This document shows, piece after piece, positions 22,723-33,900 of a stretch of 64,000 nt of DNA. Every line of letters starts with the position of its first letter. Positions within the stretch are counted from its first letter, which is position 1. The stretch spans positions 52,076,837 to 52,140,836 of the forward strand of contig CM069438.1 of the NCBI GenBank assembly GCA_035610365.1, written 5' to 3'. Position numbers and translations under genes: made by a program. The DNA comes from Aquatica leii. Its lineage: Eukaryota > Arthropoda > Insecta > Coleoptera > Lampyridae. Under the pieces are notes generated by a model. It saw nothing but the letters and a program-made list of their open reading frames with translations, did not search any database and had not been told where the DNA came from.

Positions 22723-24527
22723 GTGTTGCCAACATCGCAAACGTCAATATTCGTTCGTTAGTGTAGTTACGTAATGAACGAAAAAAGCTCTAGGGTGGCA
22801 AAATGAAAACTAGGAATCCACATAAAACTAAGTGTTCAAATTCAATTAATATATTAGAATGAGTATGCGACAGGTGGAAAAATCATTTTAAAGAAAGAAG
22901 ATTTTTTCGGGTTTGTAAAGGTCGATAATACAACTACACAACCATTGGCTGACACGATCATAGCTTCCCTGAAAAACCTTGACATTGACTGCAACAATAT
23001 GGTGGGACAGAGGTACGATGTTGCAGCTGTGATGAAAGGTGCTTTTAATGGCGTTCAAGCAATAATACGGAAATCATTTCCTCGAGCTCTGTTTGTCCAT
23101 TGCAGTTCTCATTCTTTAAACTTGGCTCATTGTCATTCATGTAATGTACCTTCTATAAGACATTGTATAGGAACTGTGAAAGCAATCGGAAATTTTTTGA
23201 GAGCATTTCCAAAGCGAACAAGCTTCCTTAAGGCACGCATTAGGGCCAACTTTCCTGATGCAACATGGCAGAAATTAACACCAATGTGTGAAACGTGGTG
23301 GGTGGAAAATCACAACGGCTTGTTAAAATTTAAACAAATTTTTAAATCTATTATTGAGACTTTAGAACAATTCAGCACAGACCTCCTGGATATGGAGACC
23401 TCAACCAAAGCTTCTTCTTTTCTGAGATCTGCTCTTGCCAGCGAATTCGTGGTATCACTCTGTTTTTTATCGAAGGTATTTGCAGCAACATTGTCCTACA
23501 GTCAACTCTGTGTGACTTAATAACAGCTGTCGACCATATTGAGAACGTAATATCGCACTTTCAAGATATTCGATCCAATATTGAAAAAGAATTTTCAAAT
23601 TCATTTACAGAAGCAAAGGATTTATTGGCCGATGTTAATGAAGAGATCAACCTTCCACGGTTGACATCAGTACAAAAGCATCTCGCTAATCCAAATACTA
23701 GTAACCCCGAACAGTATTACCGCATAACTGTTGCAATACTCCTATTAGAAGACTTAACTTCCCAGCTCAAAATAAGATTTACTGACCACAAGAAAGTGAT
23801 TGCTGCTATGTAGACTCTTATACCAACAGTCTGTTTCGAGAAAGAAACGCCATTCCCAAGAGAGGACCTGGTGGAACTAGATGAGGCACAAGGCGAATTT
23901 CAACTATGGAAATTGTTGCGGCAGGGTAAAAGCCCTTCGGACCGGCCTTCTTGCGCCATTGAAGCTGTCGGAGAGTGCAACAGATAATTGTATCCCAACA
24001 TTTATACGTTGTTGAACATCTTGTCGACTCTACCAGTAACCACGTGCACCCCGGAAAGGTCATTTTCCACACTTAGACGCCTAAAAACTTACCTGATGTT
24101 ATAACCGAATTTACTCATAAAAAGTCTAGAAGGCTTGATTTTGTATTGTGAGTTCACTGAACTGGAAATTTCAGGTTTTTAGTTTTAAGAACGAATATGT
24201 TAGTACAGTTTTTTAGTGGCGGGCTTTTCCCGTGCCAATGTAATGGTAATTAATTAAATTTGAATTAGCAGATCTGTTATATTGAGACCCCTCCGAAACA
24301 AAAATCTGGGCACGGCGCTGTGCTCCACAGTAGCCATCTTACTCACAACTGCACAATGACACAAAATGGCGGTCTATTGCCGCGAGAACTCTACCGGCCG
24401 CTTCTGGAACCGCTCGCCGAAAACTGAAACTTTTACTTTTCATTGATATAAAGATTGTTCATTTTGGATTTCTATTTTAATAAGTACGAATTATTAAAAA
24501 TGGGTCCAACATTTAGCATAACCCTGT
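22723..24527 (+). mobile_element. hAT transposon inserted in the satellite
   Basis: The satellite reads normally up to aaacgattttttgt (about 22722) and resumes at tacgttaaaaaaacgtgatc (24528), with only about 15 satellite bases lost between. The insert of about 1.8 kb holds a hAT transposase remnant. Near its left end it has tgtagttacgtaatgaacg, similar to known insect hAT ends, and near its right part a GC-rich block (atctgggcacggcgctgtgc). I could not define matching terminal inverted repeats or an 8-bp target duplication by eye. Confidence 0.7.
22870..24115 (+). pseudogene. hAT transposase, 5'-truncated and broken
   Basis: Translation enters at about 22876 (ILKKEDFFGFVKVDNTTTQP) and runs into the open frame 22945-23520. 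There MVGQRYDVAAVMKGAFNGVQ, LFVHCSSHSLNLAHCHSC and MCETWWVENHNGLLKF are the RNase H-like core of the hAT group related to ZMYM and P52rIPK-type proteins. After a frame change near 23510, IENVISHFQDIRSNIEKEF and PNTSNPEQYYRITVAI continue to 23813. A last frame gives LYPNIYTLLNILSTLPVTT followed by CTPERSFSTLRRLKTYL (about 23985-24100), the hAT C-terminal dimerisation domain. The N-terminal zinc finger region is missing, and the frame changes show it is inactive. Confidence 0.88.
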
Positions 24528-25015
24528 ACGTTAAAAAAACGTGATCAATTGTACCTGTTGTTAATTAAATTTTGTCTACTGTGTATTTTCAAATGACGTG
24601 TTTTGCTTTTGTAAACACAGAAACATACAAACGTAATATCCTTGGTAATATTAACAAAACTAAAAAAATTTAAAAAAAGTACATAATAAGAAACATTCAA
24701 CACGTGTAAACGATGTTTTATAACTTAAAGAATATACGTTAATAAAATGTGATCAATTTTACCTATAAGTAAAATATACCATTTACACCTTAAAAAACCT
24801 TTATTGTCATTATCGATTCTTTATAAGTAATTAGTTAAATTGAAATAAATCTAAGCGAGTCTTAATAGTTCTGTTGTAATCAAATTAATCAATCGTTTTT
24901 AACTCTGCAAGAAGGAAAGACATAAAAACGGAAAAAAATAATTAAAGCTAAAGAAATTATTGAATAAACATTTACCGTATTATAAATTTAAGAATTAAAT
25001 GTTAATTAACGTTAG
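24528..25015. repeat. Satellite remnant to the right of the hAT insertion
   Basis: The same blocks as in 17.1-22.7 kb return: tacgttaaaaaaacgtgatc, ttttgcttttgtaaacacag, atattaacaaaactaaaaa and ctctgcaagaaggaaagaca. The copies are more diverged than in the central array and fade out near 25010. Confidence 0.75.
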
Positions 25016-25189
25016 GTTTTCTTCCCACTGCATACTTTGACTTGTATTTTTTCGAACCCTGTCCTTGCCCAAATCTTCAGTTTTTGCTGCTTCTATAATG
25101 TAAGTCTAAAGTTTCACAAAAATACATAAATTGCTGGTAATTACTTAAAGAAACAATAATCAAAATTTTTATAAACATTAGAGCCTACG

Positions 25190-25320
25190 ATTTAAATGAA
25201 GATACCAAATATTGGGCGATATTTTATCAATGTACGATAATATTAGCAGGAGATTTAAATGCTAGAGCAGAGAAGACTCTCAACGATCCAGTTGTAGAAC
25301 GTATACGCACTAACAAATAA
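25190..25320 (+). pseudogene. LINE endonuclease scrap
   Basis: One frame reads DLNEDTKYWAIFYQCTIILA followed by GDLNARAEKTLNDPVVERI. The core LAGDLNAR is the hallmark of the apurinic-like endonuclease domain of LINEs, including the metal-binding Asp and Asn. No reverse transcriptase follows. A Lys/Glu-rich stretch to about 25560 (QKLEAEHELYAAQKKVTKRK) may or may not belong to it. Confidence 0.5.
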
Positions 25321-27345
25321 CAATAAAAAATAATAATGAATAACTTTAACGCTAAGGTAGTACAGCATAATAAAAAAAAAGAAGACTTTGTGCGTAAAAA
25401 CAAGAAAACTAACTACATAAAAATTTAGTCGTTGACCAAAACATAATGAAGAACAGGAAAAGGCAAGGGGGGATTGTTCAAAAATTAGAAGCTGAACACG
25501 AACTCTATGCAGCACAGAAGAAAGTTACAAAACGGAAGAAAACCCATTGAAAAATACGCAACTACAATTACGAAAACGAATTACGATACGCAATTAAGTT
25601 GCTTTTGTTTCAGATGGATTTTCGTGCTCAGGTTCAATTATTTTCTCGCTATAATTATCATCTTGATACCGCTTGATAAACCAATTTTTCCTGAGTTTGT
25701 TTATAATTTTGCACATCGCTAACTAAATACTAAGATTACAAAAATTATAACAAATTCAAAAATTGAACGTCATCGGAGAATCAGAAACAAACAGAAATGG
25801 TACTAGGAGGTCTTTTATTTGTTTTTGGTTTAACGCGTTCTAGATTTCCATTACGGAAAATTACACTAACCATCATATTATTCCAAGTATGGTCATTACA
25901 ATAATTACTTAACTATTAGCACAGCTATCTTATCATTTGCGATATAATTTACAAATTCTGCAAATCAATTTTGTCAATAGTTGTCCTTTGATAGTTTAAA
26001 AACAAAAATCCACTATATTATTTACACAAAAAGAATGAGTACTTACTCATTGATAACGACTGATACTGTAAGTTAAAAATACCACAACATATGTATTATA
26101 AGAATTAAGTTCACTTTGACCTTTTAATTGACGCCAACGTTTTGAGCATTATCTAAAGTCAATTTAAACTGATGAGGAAAAAATTCTGTTACGTAGGCGT
26201 TTCGGTTGCAACACCATCAATTTGTTTATGACAAATATTTTGGTTTATTGTTGCTTTTCTGACACAATAAAAAGTTTTGCTCGGTTTACTTTGCAGATGT
26301 CAATAATCTGCAAGACCTACTTAGTTATATTTAATTATTTTTTTATATTCAGTCTAATCCAGATTTGTTTTGTTTTGTTTATTAGAATACGTATCTTCTA
26401 TGCTACGTAAAACGTAGTAATGAAATTTTGAACTTTTTAATCATTCTTAGCAAACGTGTTTTTAAAAAAATAAAAAAAAAAAAAATATGTAGCTTCTCTA
26501 TTATAAATGAGGATTGATCTAGGCTTTTGTGCGACCAAAACATATTTGGTCTTTCGAGCCGGTCAATTAAATTTTTCACTTCTTATCCTGCTAAACAATT
26601 TATTTGTACAATTCAACTTGTTTGTTGAGCTCAATCGCGTTATCATTTCTTTTACCGATACTTACGTCAATATTATTGTTATTTCTAATTTCATTCTACA
26701 AATTTGATTTGCATTTTACAATGTATGAAAGTAATTTCAATATCTAAAAATTATGACGCCTGTCTACCGGTGTATGAGAAGACTTAAAAATAATCTCAAA
26801 AGGTTTACTAACAAAATTTGAAATGCATTTAGAGAATGTAGAGAAAATGGTACCACCATCGATTTAGGCTTATCTTAGTTCAAACCAATAATAAAAAACA
26901 ATTGCTGTTAATATTTTTTAAGAAAAGAGAGCATACGTCGGTATGTATACATGCTCAAACCAGACAAATGTTATTATGCTGGTTGTACACTCTCGCCGAG
27001 GCGTGACTACCTAAATGCGAGAGTGTACTAAGAACGCTCGATTCGTCCTGTAGTACTTTGCTCAGTCAAATAATAAAATGGCGGTTGTACATTCTCGCAT
27101 AAAGGTACCGAAACTACCAAAAAGCTCAAATCACCCATGGGAACGTTCTTAATGTAGTCGATTTTTTTATCGTGAGTCAAAAAAACCCAATAAATCATGT
27201 CTTGATACTTGACTTTCTTTCTATTTTAATTAAGATCACTGTTAATTTATTACTATTAAAAAAATTATTTATAGATAATGCGAATAATAATATAATTTAA
27301 TGAGTTTAGTCAGAAACAATGGTAAACAAAACCGAGTATCATCGA
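25321..27345. other. Unassigned AT-rich DNA with a small hairpin
   Basis: No gene recognised. There is an A-run near 26466-26486. At 26985-26996 and 27017-27028 there is a perfect 12-bp inverted repeat (gtacactctcgc / gcgagagtgtac) with a 20-base loop. A partial third copy of the arm (gttgtacattctcgc) follows near 27085. The hairpin could be a miniature transposon end. Confidence 0.45.
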
Positions 27346-27347
27346 TG

Positions 27348-27481
27348 TGTTATGTTAAAAATACTTTGGTGTGATTTTCGTACTGTATGAATTCTCGAAA
27401 CGTATTTTGACATACAGAACGCCATATATTTTCTTGCTAGTTGCTTGCATTTACGTTACAGATAAATATTCGCAAAAAAAT
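27348..27481 (+). repeat. 5' LTR of the gypsy-type element, ~130 bp
   Basis: It opens TGTTATGTTAAAAATAC and ends with an A-rich stretch just before the primer-binding site. A short inverted repeat (CTGTATG / CATACAG) lies inside at about 27383-27417. Its last ~30 bases (ttacgttacagataaatatt then cgcaaaaaaat) align with ttacatatagatttggatta then agaaaaaacat at the end of the 3' LTR. This sets both LTRs at roughly 130 bp, unusually short. Confidence 0.65.
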
Positions 27482-27482
27482 T

Positions 27483-27504
27483 TGGCGCCCAACGTGGGGC
27501 TCGA
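27483..27504 (+). promoter_or_regulatory. Primer-binding site for tRNA-Lys
   Basis: TGGCGCCCAACGTGGGGC plus the next four bases (tcga) is complementary to the 3' end of insect tRNA-Lys as I know it (ending CCCCACGUUGGGCGCCA). This is where reverse transcription of the element would start. It lies immediately after the 5' LTR and is perfectly kept, although the coding region is wrecked. Confidence 0.8.
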
Positions 27505-27765
27505 TTTTGTATGTGCAGTTATAATTCTTTGTTTTTATTGTTGCTTTTACTCGTGGATTGTCTTTAGTGGGTTCGACTTTGTGTTGTTGCAAGACCTGGC
27601 TTTGTCGTTGGTTTGTTTATTTTTTGCTGGCTTTTAATAGTACGTTGGCTTGACTTTACTTTAGTTGTTGACTTACTTTTGTTTTGATTGTATTTTTAGT
27701 CAGACACGTGTTAACGGATTGATTGATTTTTTTTTGGTTTTGTTGTGTTTTTTAGTGTTTTAGAT

Positions 27766-28190
27766 ATGTATTCTTCAGACGAAGAACCACCATTTCTTGC
27801 TTCTTCTGACTCTAAATCAGAAACGAACTTAAGAAATTAGAATGTTACTTTTTCTGGTAAAGATCTTTCTCTGCTTCTTCTTCGGATTGACGAGCTGTGC
27901 TTGTCTCGTGGCGTTTCACAGTAACAACTTAACCTTGCAGCCACTGAAGTGCTATCGAGTAAAGCTCTACCTGTTTTTAGGACGTTGCATAAGAATGTTG
28001 CGGTCTTGAAATCGGAATTTTTCGTTTAGATTACGACGATTGTTTGATGGAGGCGATTCGTACGCGTATAAAATCCATCGAGGTTATTATTAGAATCGGT
28101 CTTTGAGCCAATCTCACTCCTTGTTATCAGTCAGGACTTGCGTTAATACCGATTTCTACGTTTGCAGTATTAGTGACGTATCGAAGACAG
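27766..28190 (+). pseudogene. Gypsy-type gag remnant
   Basis: The start MYSSDEEPPFLASSDSKSE (from 27766) is followed, past a stop, by DLSLLLLRIDELCLSRGVSQ, then QLNLAATEVLSSKALPVF and, after a frame change, DYDDCLMEAIRTRIKSIEV. The order matches the retrotransposon gag domain in which an xLCxxRxVSKxQL segment is followed by KALxWYR and YDDxLLEEIRxRTQ. Stops lie at about 27838 and 28028. Confidence 0.6.
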
Positions 28191-28484
28191 CTCGTTTAAT
28201 CTAAGGCTTCTATAGACGATTATAAACCACTGCCTCTTCTTCTTTTTTGAGACATCCGTCCAATCCGGTTTGATGTATCTTCTAATTCTAATACTCTTAT
28301 TTGTTGTAGTTAGTTGTAAAGGCGCTAAATCTTTACGTTCGGTTTTTTTTCTTTCTGGTTTGTCTTTGATTACTGGCTCTGTTGAGACCAATGGTATAAT
28401 CATTTAGTGGACAAAATATTAGCGCCACCTCATCGATTTTTTCGTTGATTATTGATCTACGGTTTTCTGTGCAAATGAGTACGA

Positions 28485-28720
28485 CTTTCTCCTGACGATT
28501 AGCAGCTGTGGAAGCTAGTAGTTTCGAACGACCAATGTAAACCTATTATTCAGGACCATCACATCTACTTTTAGTCATCGTAGCGTTGCCGAGACGTTAC
28601 TTCTTGGACGTCATTTTTATTGGTCTCATATGAGACCTGAAGTGGCGGAGTACGTTCGCTACTGTCCGGCTGGTTTAGATTGAATTTGCGATCGTATTAC
28701 TGCTGGTTTGCCATCGTGTA
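28485..28720 (+). pseudogene. Gypsy-type integrase zinc-binding region
   Basis: With one frame change near 28565 I read LWKLVVSNDQCKPIIQDHH, then HRSVAETLLLGRHFYWSHM and RPEVAEYVRYCPAGLD. This is the integrase N-terminal HHCC zinc finger of Ty3/gypsy elements. The second Cys of the usual CPxC pair reads Gly here. The catalytic DDE core is absent. A basic stretch, FHQRRKRRKC, ends at about 28869. Confidence 0.65.
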
Positions 28721-29310
28721 CTCATTCTAGTCTAGCTCGAAGGACTTCAGCGAACTTTTTAAAAGTTGGTATTCATTCTAAAGATGCCGATATTTCTCGT
28801 TGTGCTTTGTTGTCTCCTTCTTCTAATCATTCTCTTATCTTTCATCAGCGTCGCAAACGTCGTAAATGTTAATTAATTTTTGGCAATTGGATTTTAACTT
28901 CTGGCTATTTTTATGGTTCTCGTCTATATATAGTGCGATTTGGTTCTTTAATTATGTTGGCGATACTTTGTGGTTATAGCTGCGATGCTACCCATTTGTT
29001 TTTTTTTTCTATTTTGCTGTACTGAATTTCTTTTTTTGCTAAAGTTTTTAGCAAATTTCTTTAGTTTTTTTTTCTTAACGGACAATCTTTCTATTGGTAT
29101 ATAGTTACATCCACTTAGTTGGCCAATTTGAGATTGGTAAGTCATTAGAAGAACTCTCACTCACTTAGTTTTTTCTTTTGGGTTTCGTATTTCGCTTGTC
29201 GGCATTTAAGCCTTGTGGTAAACCAATTTATGAAAGCAATTGGTACGCATTCGTTTTATAACTAGTTGATATATTTTATCTTCTCTTTTTTTCTTTTTCT
29301 TTATATATTT

Positions 29311-29760
29311 AAGGCGATTGGTTTGAAAGGTAGGACACCCCTTTCGTCTCTTCTACGAAAAGAAGAATACTTACATCTTGTCTTATCTTTCTCTTCTTTC
29401 TGCTGGTTCTTTCTTTCTGCTGGTTCCTTCTGGAGAGCTATCTTTAAGGCGGCTGGATGAGTACCATAGAGTAGTTTCTCTTTTCGTTCTTCTACGAGAA
29501 AAAGAACAAATCAGGCATTAACATCAAGCCGTATCTTTCTTTCCCGATCTCTATATTTCCTATTTTTTATTTCTTTCTTCTTTTCTATGTGCCAACTACG
29601 CTTTTGAGCGGTTGGTTGGACATTAAAGGGTTCGTCGCCCCTTTTGTTTTTCCTACGAAGAGAAGAACGAAACATATATCTCCATCTAGTATTATCTTTC
29701 TTGGTCTGTCTCTTCTCTTCTATCGTGTTTTTCTTGTTTTTTTAATTTTTTTTTCTTTTT
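29311..29760 (+). repeat. Three imperfect subrepeats in the 3' noncoding part
   Basis: Units start near 29311 (aaggcgattgg), 29446 (aaggcggctgg) and 29605 (gagcggttggttgg), about 135 and 160 bp apart. Each contains a fold-back tract of the form ttcttctacgaaaagaagaa, then a block like atcttgtcttatctttct. They sit between the integrase remnant and the polypurine tract, where non-autonomous or env-less elements often carry noncoding sequence. Confidence 0.5.
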
Positions 29761-30825
29761 TGCTCCTTAAGGTTCGCTTTTAGGACATTTAGCCTGTTTT
29801 GCTTGAACGCTTTCTTTCTATTTTTTTAGTAACTTTTTTCTTTCTTTTAGTGTTTACTGCAACTATGTTGCTTTTCGTTTTCATGTCTTTTTTACTTTCT
29901 TTTTTGGATTTATCGAGTTAAGTGGGTTTTTGTTTAGTTGTGTTCAATTTGAAACTTAGAATAGACTGCAACGTCACTTCTTGTATTCTAAGTACTTTCG
30001 CTTAGTCGGCATTTTTGATGTTGTGAGTCCACTGTTAGGCCATTTCTTTTCTTTGAGTTTTCTTGAAATATTCTAATCTGTTCTTCGGTATTTAAGTTCT
30101 ATTGTGACAGTCTAACATGACCAGCACTGAATAACGATGTTCGATTAGCAAGTGAAGCTTTTTATTCTTTTTTATTTACATTTGCTTCTATTCCTTGCTT
30201 TCTTTCGGTTTTGTTTTGTGTTACGCGGTTTGGATTTTACTTCCCTCATATAATATTTAGCTTTTTGGCGACTTCGTAGTTGTGACTTTTGAATTACTAG
30301 TTTTTTTCTATGATTTTTTGGTAGTGCGACTTGTGTCGACGTTAATTAAAAAAATCGGTTTGGTTTTTAGTGGAAAAATCTCATACCGTCGTTGACGACT
30401 TTTGGCACTATACTGTCTTAGTTTTTATTTTTGACTCTTTTCTTTGAAATCCGCATATCACCATTTAAGATCTGCTTTTTACTTATTGAGTTTTATTAGT
30501 TTTTGGCGCTATAGTTAGAGTTGGGTTTGTGTCTGTGGGCTTTTATGGGATTTTCGGGCGTTGTTCTTAACTATGTCTAAACTTTCCTCTTTCTGTACTT
30601 TTTCTTTTGGTTTGCTTCGACAACTGTTGTCGACGTTCAACGGGTGCTTCTTCTGATGCTTCGTTTCTGTTGGTTGGTAATAGCATCATTTCGCTTTGTG
30701 TAATTTTTGGACATATTTGATTGTGTTTGGGTTAGTTTTGGATTTTGAGATTCTGTCCTTGTCGTATGCCTAAGTTTCTGTTCTTCATTTTGGCTAGTGT
30801 TCATTTTCTGGATTTTTTTGCTGCT

Positions 30826-30967
30826 GAGGGGGGGGTTGTTATGTTAAAAAATTTTTGATATGAGTCGCGTATTGTGTACGTTTTGTTCCAAAGCGCTCCC
30901 TTGCTACATTTAGAGTGTTGGCTGTAATTTTTTTTACATATAGATTTGGATTAAGAAAAAACATTTC
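30826..30967 (+). repeat. Polypurine tract and 3' LTR
   Basis: GAGGGGGGGG (30826-30835) and one T are followed by TGTTATGTTAAAAAAT at 30837, the same opening as the 5' LTR. The right end is placed near 30967 by the alignable agatttggattaagaaaaaacat tail. The polypurine tract would prime second-strand synthesis. Confidence 0.65.
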
Positions 30968-33900
30968 CGGTGAGTGTAATAAAGATTGCACATGAAAATG
31001 TAACGTGTGCGTCTGGTGAGCTATTCATTTCTAAATATTTGTGTTCATCCACGTTATTAATGGGTGCAGCAATTTTATTGCATTTAGGGTACTTGTGAGG
31101 GTCTGTCTAGGGTAAGAACTGATGTGAAATAATTTTATTTTTTCTTAATTATAATAGCGTCTTGGGTAAGCGCTACGTGTTTGCTTCTTTAAAATAGTAC
31201 ATGTCAATTAAATACCTTTTGTTGGAATCAACTCATTGCAGTACTTGCTAACATGTGTTACTAACACCAATTTTGCAATATAATTTGGGTTCAAGCGGTT
31301 GACGTACTTTGTGTGATGGTTTACTCGGATGGTTGACGCATTCTATTACAACGATTCATTGATTGACTTACAAGCAACTTATTTGTGATATCATTATATA
31401 TCTAATTACTTCTTTCTTTACACTTTTTAGATTAAAAAAAATTTATGCATGGTGATAGCTATTAGCGTGACTGGGTAATCGTGAGTACAATTTCTTTAAT
31501 TTTTATTAATTTCTTCCAGAGCTTGCATCAATGTTATTAACTGTGATAATTATCGACAAATTCTTAATTTTTACTATAGATGTAATTCTGCCTCGTTTAA
31601 TTCTTTTAACCATTTTTTTTCGTTGTTAAAAATAAATATATTCGTTGTTATAACTTATCTGTAATTTGTTTTCTTTCAGTGTTGGGCTTGAATTTAAAAA
31701 AAAAATATCAATCATTTACACGAAAAAGAGTGATTACAAAAAATCCCCTAAACAATTGGGTACCATTACGATAATCCTTAGCAGACTATATCAAAAAAAT
31801 ATGTATTTGAAACTGATAGGATTGAGTCATCGTAGTTTATTTATAAGCACGACCTCAAGTGCCGTTTCAATTTAGCAACAAACTAGAAAAAAAATTATTT
31901 ACTATAAATTTATTTAGACTTTGTTTTTGAGACAATCGAGTAGTGGGCAAAGTTTAACAGCGATACAATCATAATTAATGGAATTACTGTAACAACCATC
32001 GCGTTTCTGTAATTGCTTTTTATCGAAATATTATTTATTTACAACAACAAAATGGTAGAACGTGACGTAAAGAAGTTGCGTAACTAATTTGGCAATCGAA
32101 CTTTGGTGCGTTCTTTGAAAAAGCCCCAAAGTCTGTACCGTCCAAGGTACTTTTTTTGAGATTTATCGATTTTGACACTCACCTTACGTTATAGATACGC
32201 GAACTTCCTCTTGCCGTTTCTCCAGATAAGATTAAATTGTTTCGTGCTGATATGACAAATTTTTGCACATGTACATATGGTGTGTTATTAATGAAGACAC
32301 AGAACAAAATGTTTAAAAATATTTAAACGATAAGGTATACGAATTGTAAACATATAGGTTGACCTTTGTATGTATGATCTTGACCTAATAAAAATTTTTT
32401 ACTATATAGCATTAGATAAGTGATATTCCGCAAAAATCTGGTATGTCCAAAAAAATTGTATTGTATACAAGTCTTGGTCTATGTGCTGATGACCTGCGGA
32501 TTCACTTGTCTACAAATTTAATCACCCACGTGTACCAACTATCTGTAAACTACCAAAAAACTGGTATACTTTTCGAGACTTCGCAAATAATTACAGGTCA
32601 GAGAAATTTATAATCAGAATCTGCGACAAACCCAAACAAACCACGAAAATAAACATTTTCAAAAAAACAAATACGTTTTTTGTTATATTTTTTAAAAATT
32701 TAATCAACAATGAGAAAAATATACAACGGAAAAATTTCTTTTTGTGTTGGGGGATTGATAATTTTTTTCATTAAAAAACACGTACGAATTCTTGTTTATA
32801 ATTTTTGACCTCAACGTCATTGGTTTTTTTATAATGGTAGCTTTTACCTTATTCTTTATGCAACGTTAAGTAAATTAATTTATAAAACAAGATTCGTACA
32901 TGTGGGTAATAAATAAGTTTTTTTTCCATTTAGTAAAAATAAAATTGACCTTAAATATCCTTTCTACACAGTCGCCAAAAAACTTAGTTCCTTTTGGCAA
33001 TGGATCAAAAATCTGAATCTGGTAGATTTTCGTGTTTGTTGAATAAATATTTTGATCATGAAATACCACAATCGCCATTTTGTGTAATGTTGAAATGTCG
33101 AAAACATGAAAGTCATATATAAAACAGAAAAAGACAGCGCTAGTCTGCTATAGTGTTTATTTCTTTTATCGTGCATACCATTTTGCCGTCCATACTTCAC
33201 GTCTATGGTAGATAGAAAATGATGTTTACTTTTCGTTGACTTTTTTTGCAATTGCGTTTTTGAGGATTCCTTACCCTTTCATGATTTACTTATTCCGTCT
33301 CAGTTTTTTTTGGAAAATTCCGTCGTTTTACTTATCAGTCTTAGAATTTTTGATGGTTTTGGTTTCGTTTCTGAAGTAAATGTCATGATAAGTCTTATCG
33401 TTGTTTTCTTTTTATGTTTTGATTGTCCTATATTGTGTGGTTCAAACATCTTCCTATCGTTGTTTGTGTCTTCATCTTCACCTCAACATCGCAGCAGTCC
33501 AAGAATGTTTTTATCCACCTTATGTAATTTGTTTTTAAAAATGTTTATGTCACAAAGCTTATGGCACAATTTTTTTGCAATTGCTATGGCGTTGCATACA
33601 TTTTCTGTACCAAATTGTTGCAGAGAAGTGAATTCAGTGTGTCTCTTAGGTGAATTCCACTACCGTCTGGTATTGGTTTGGTAAGTTTTCTTTGTTTTCT
33701 ATTTTCATTTAGCTGGTTTTTGTGTTATAACCAAGATTTTATTAATTTAAAGACAATAGAAGACAATTAAATTTGTTAACTTTTGAGAGTGCTTGACTTA
33801 CTATATTTGTTACCTCCCATAGCATGTCTACATTAATTTGGGCTATCGGTTTTTAGTTCCTTTTTTAATTTTTGTCATGCGAAGGTAACTATCTACATCC

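Larger units (their letters stand above)
27348..30967 (+). mobile_element. Degenerate gypsy-type LTR retrotransposon
   Basis: The ends are preserved. A block TGTTATGTTAAAAA starts both the 5' LTR (27348) and the 3' LTR (30837). A primer-binding site directly follows the first, and a G-rich polypurine tract (GAGGGGGGGG, 30826-30835) directly precedes the second. Inside are decayed gag and the zinc-binding part of a gypsy-type integrase. Protease, RT and RNase H are missing, and a 2-kb T-rich noncoding 3' region follows. At about 3.6 kb it is shorter than an autonomous gypsy element. It is either internally deleted or a non-autonomous derivative. The left and right LTRs are strongly diverged, so the insertion is old. 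Confidence 0.75.

Noticed and set aside
27483-27504. Piece of a tRNA gene
   Set aside because: Only the complement of the tRNA-Lys 3' end is present, with no cloverleaf, and it sits just after an LTR. It is a primer-binding site.
29266-29783. T-rich plus-strand frames at 29266-29460 and 29589-29783 as membrane proteins
   Set aside because: Phe/Leu content comes from the T-rich noncoding subrepeats of the LTR element. There is no conservation between units at the protein level.
33310-33684. 124-residue plus-strand frame
   Set aside because: No motif. Composition equals the local A/T background and there is no supporting context.
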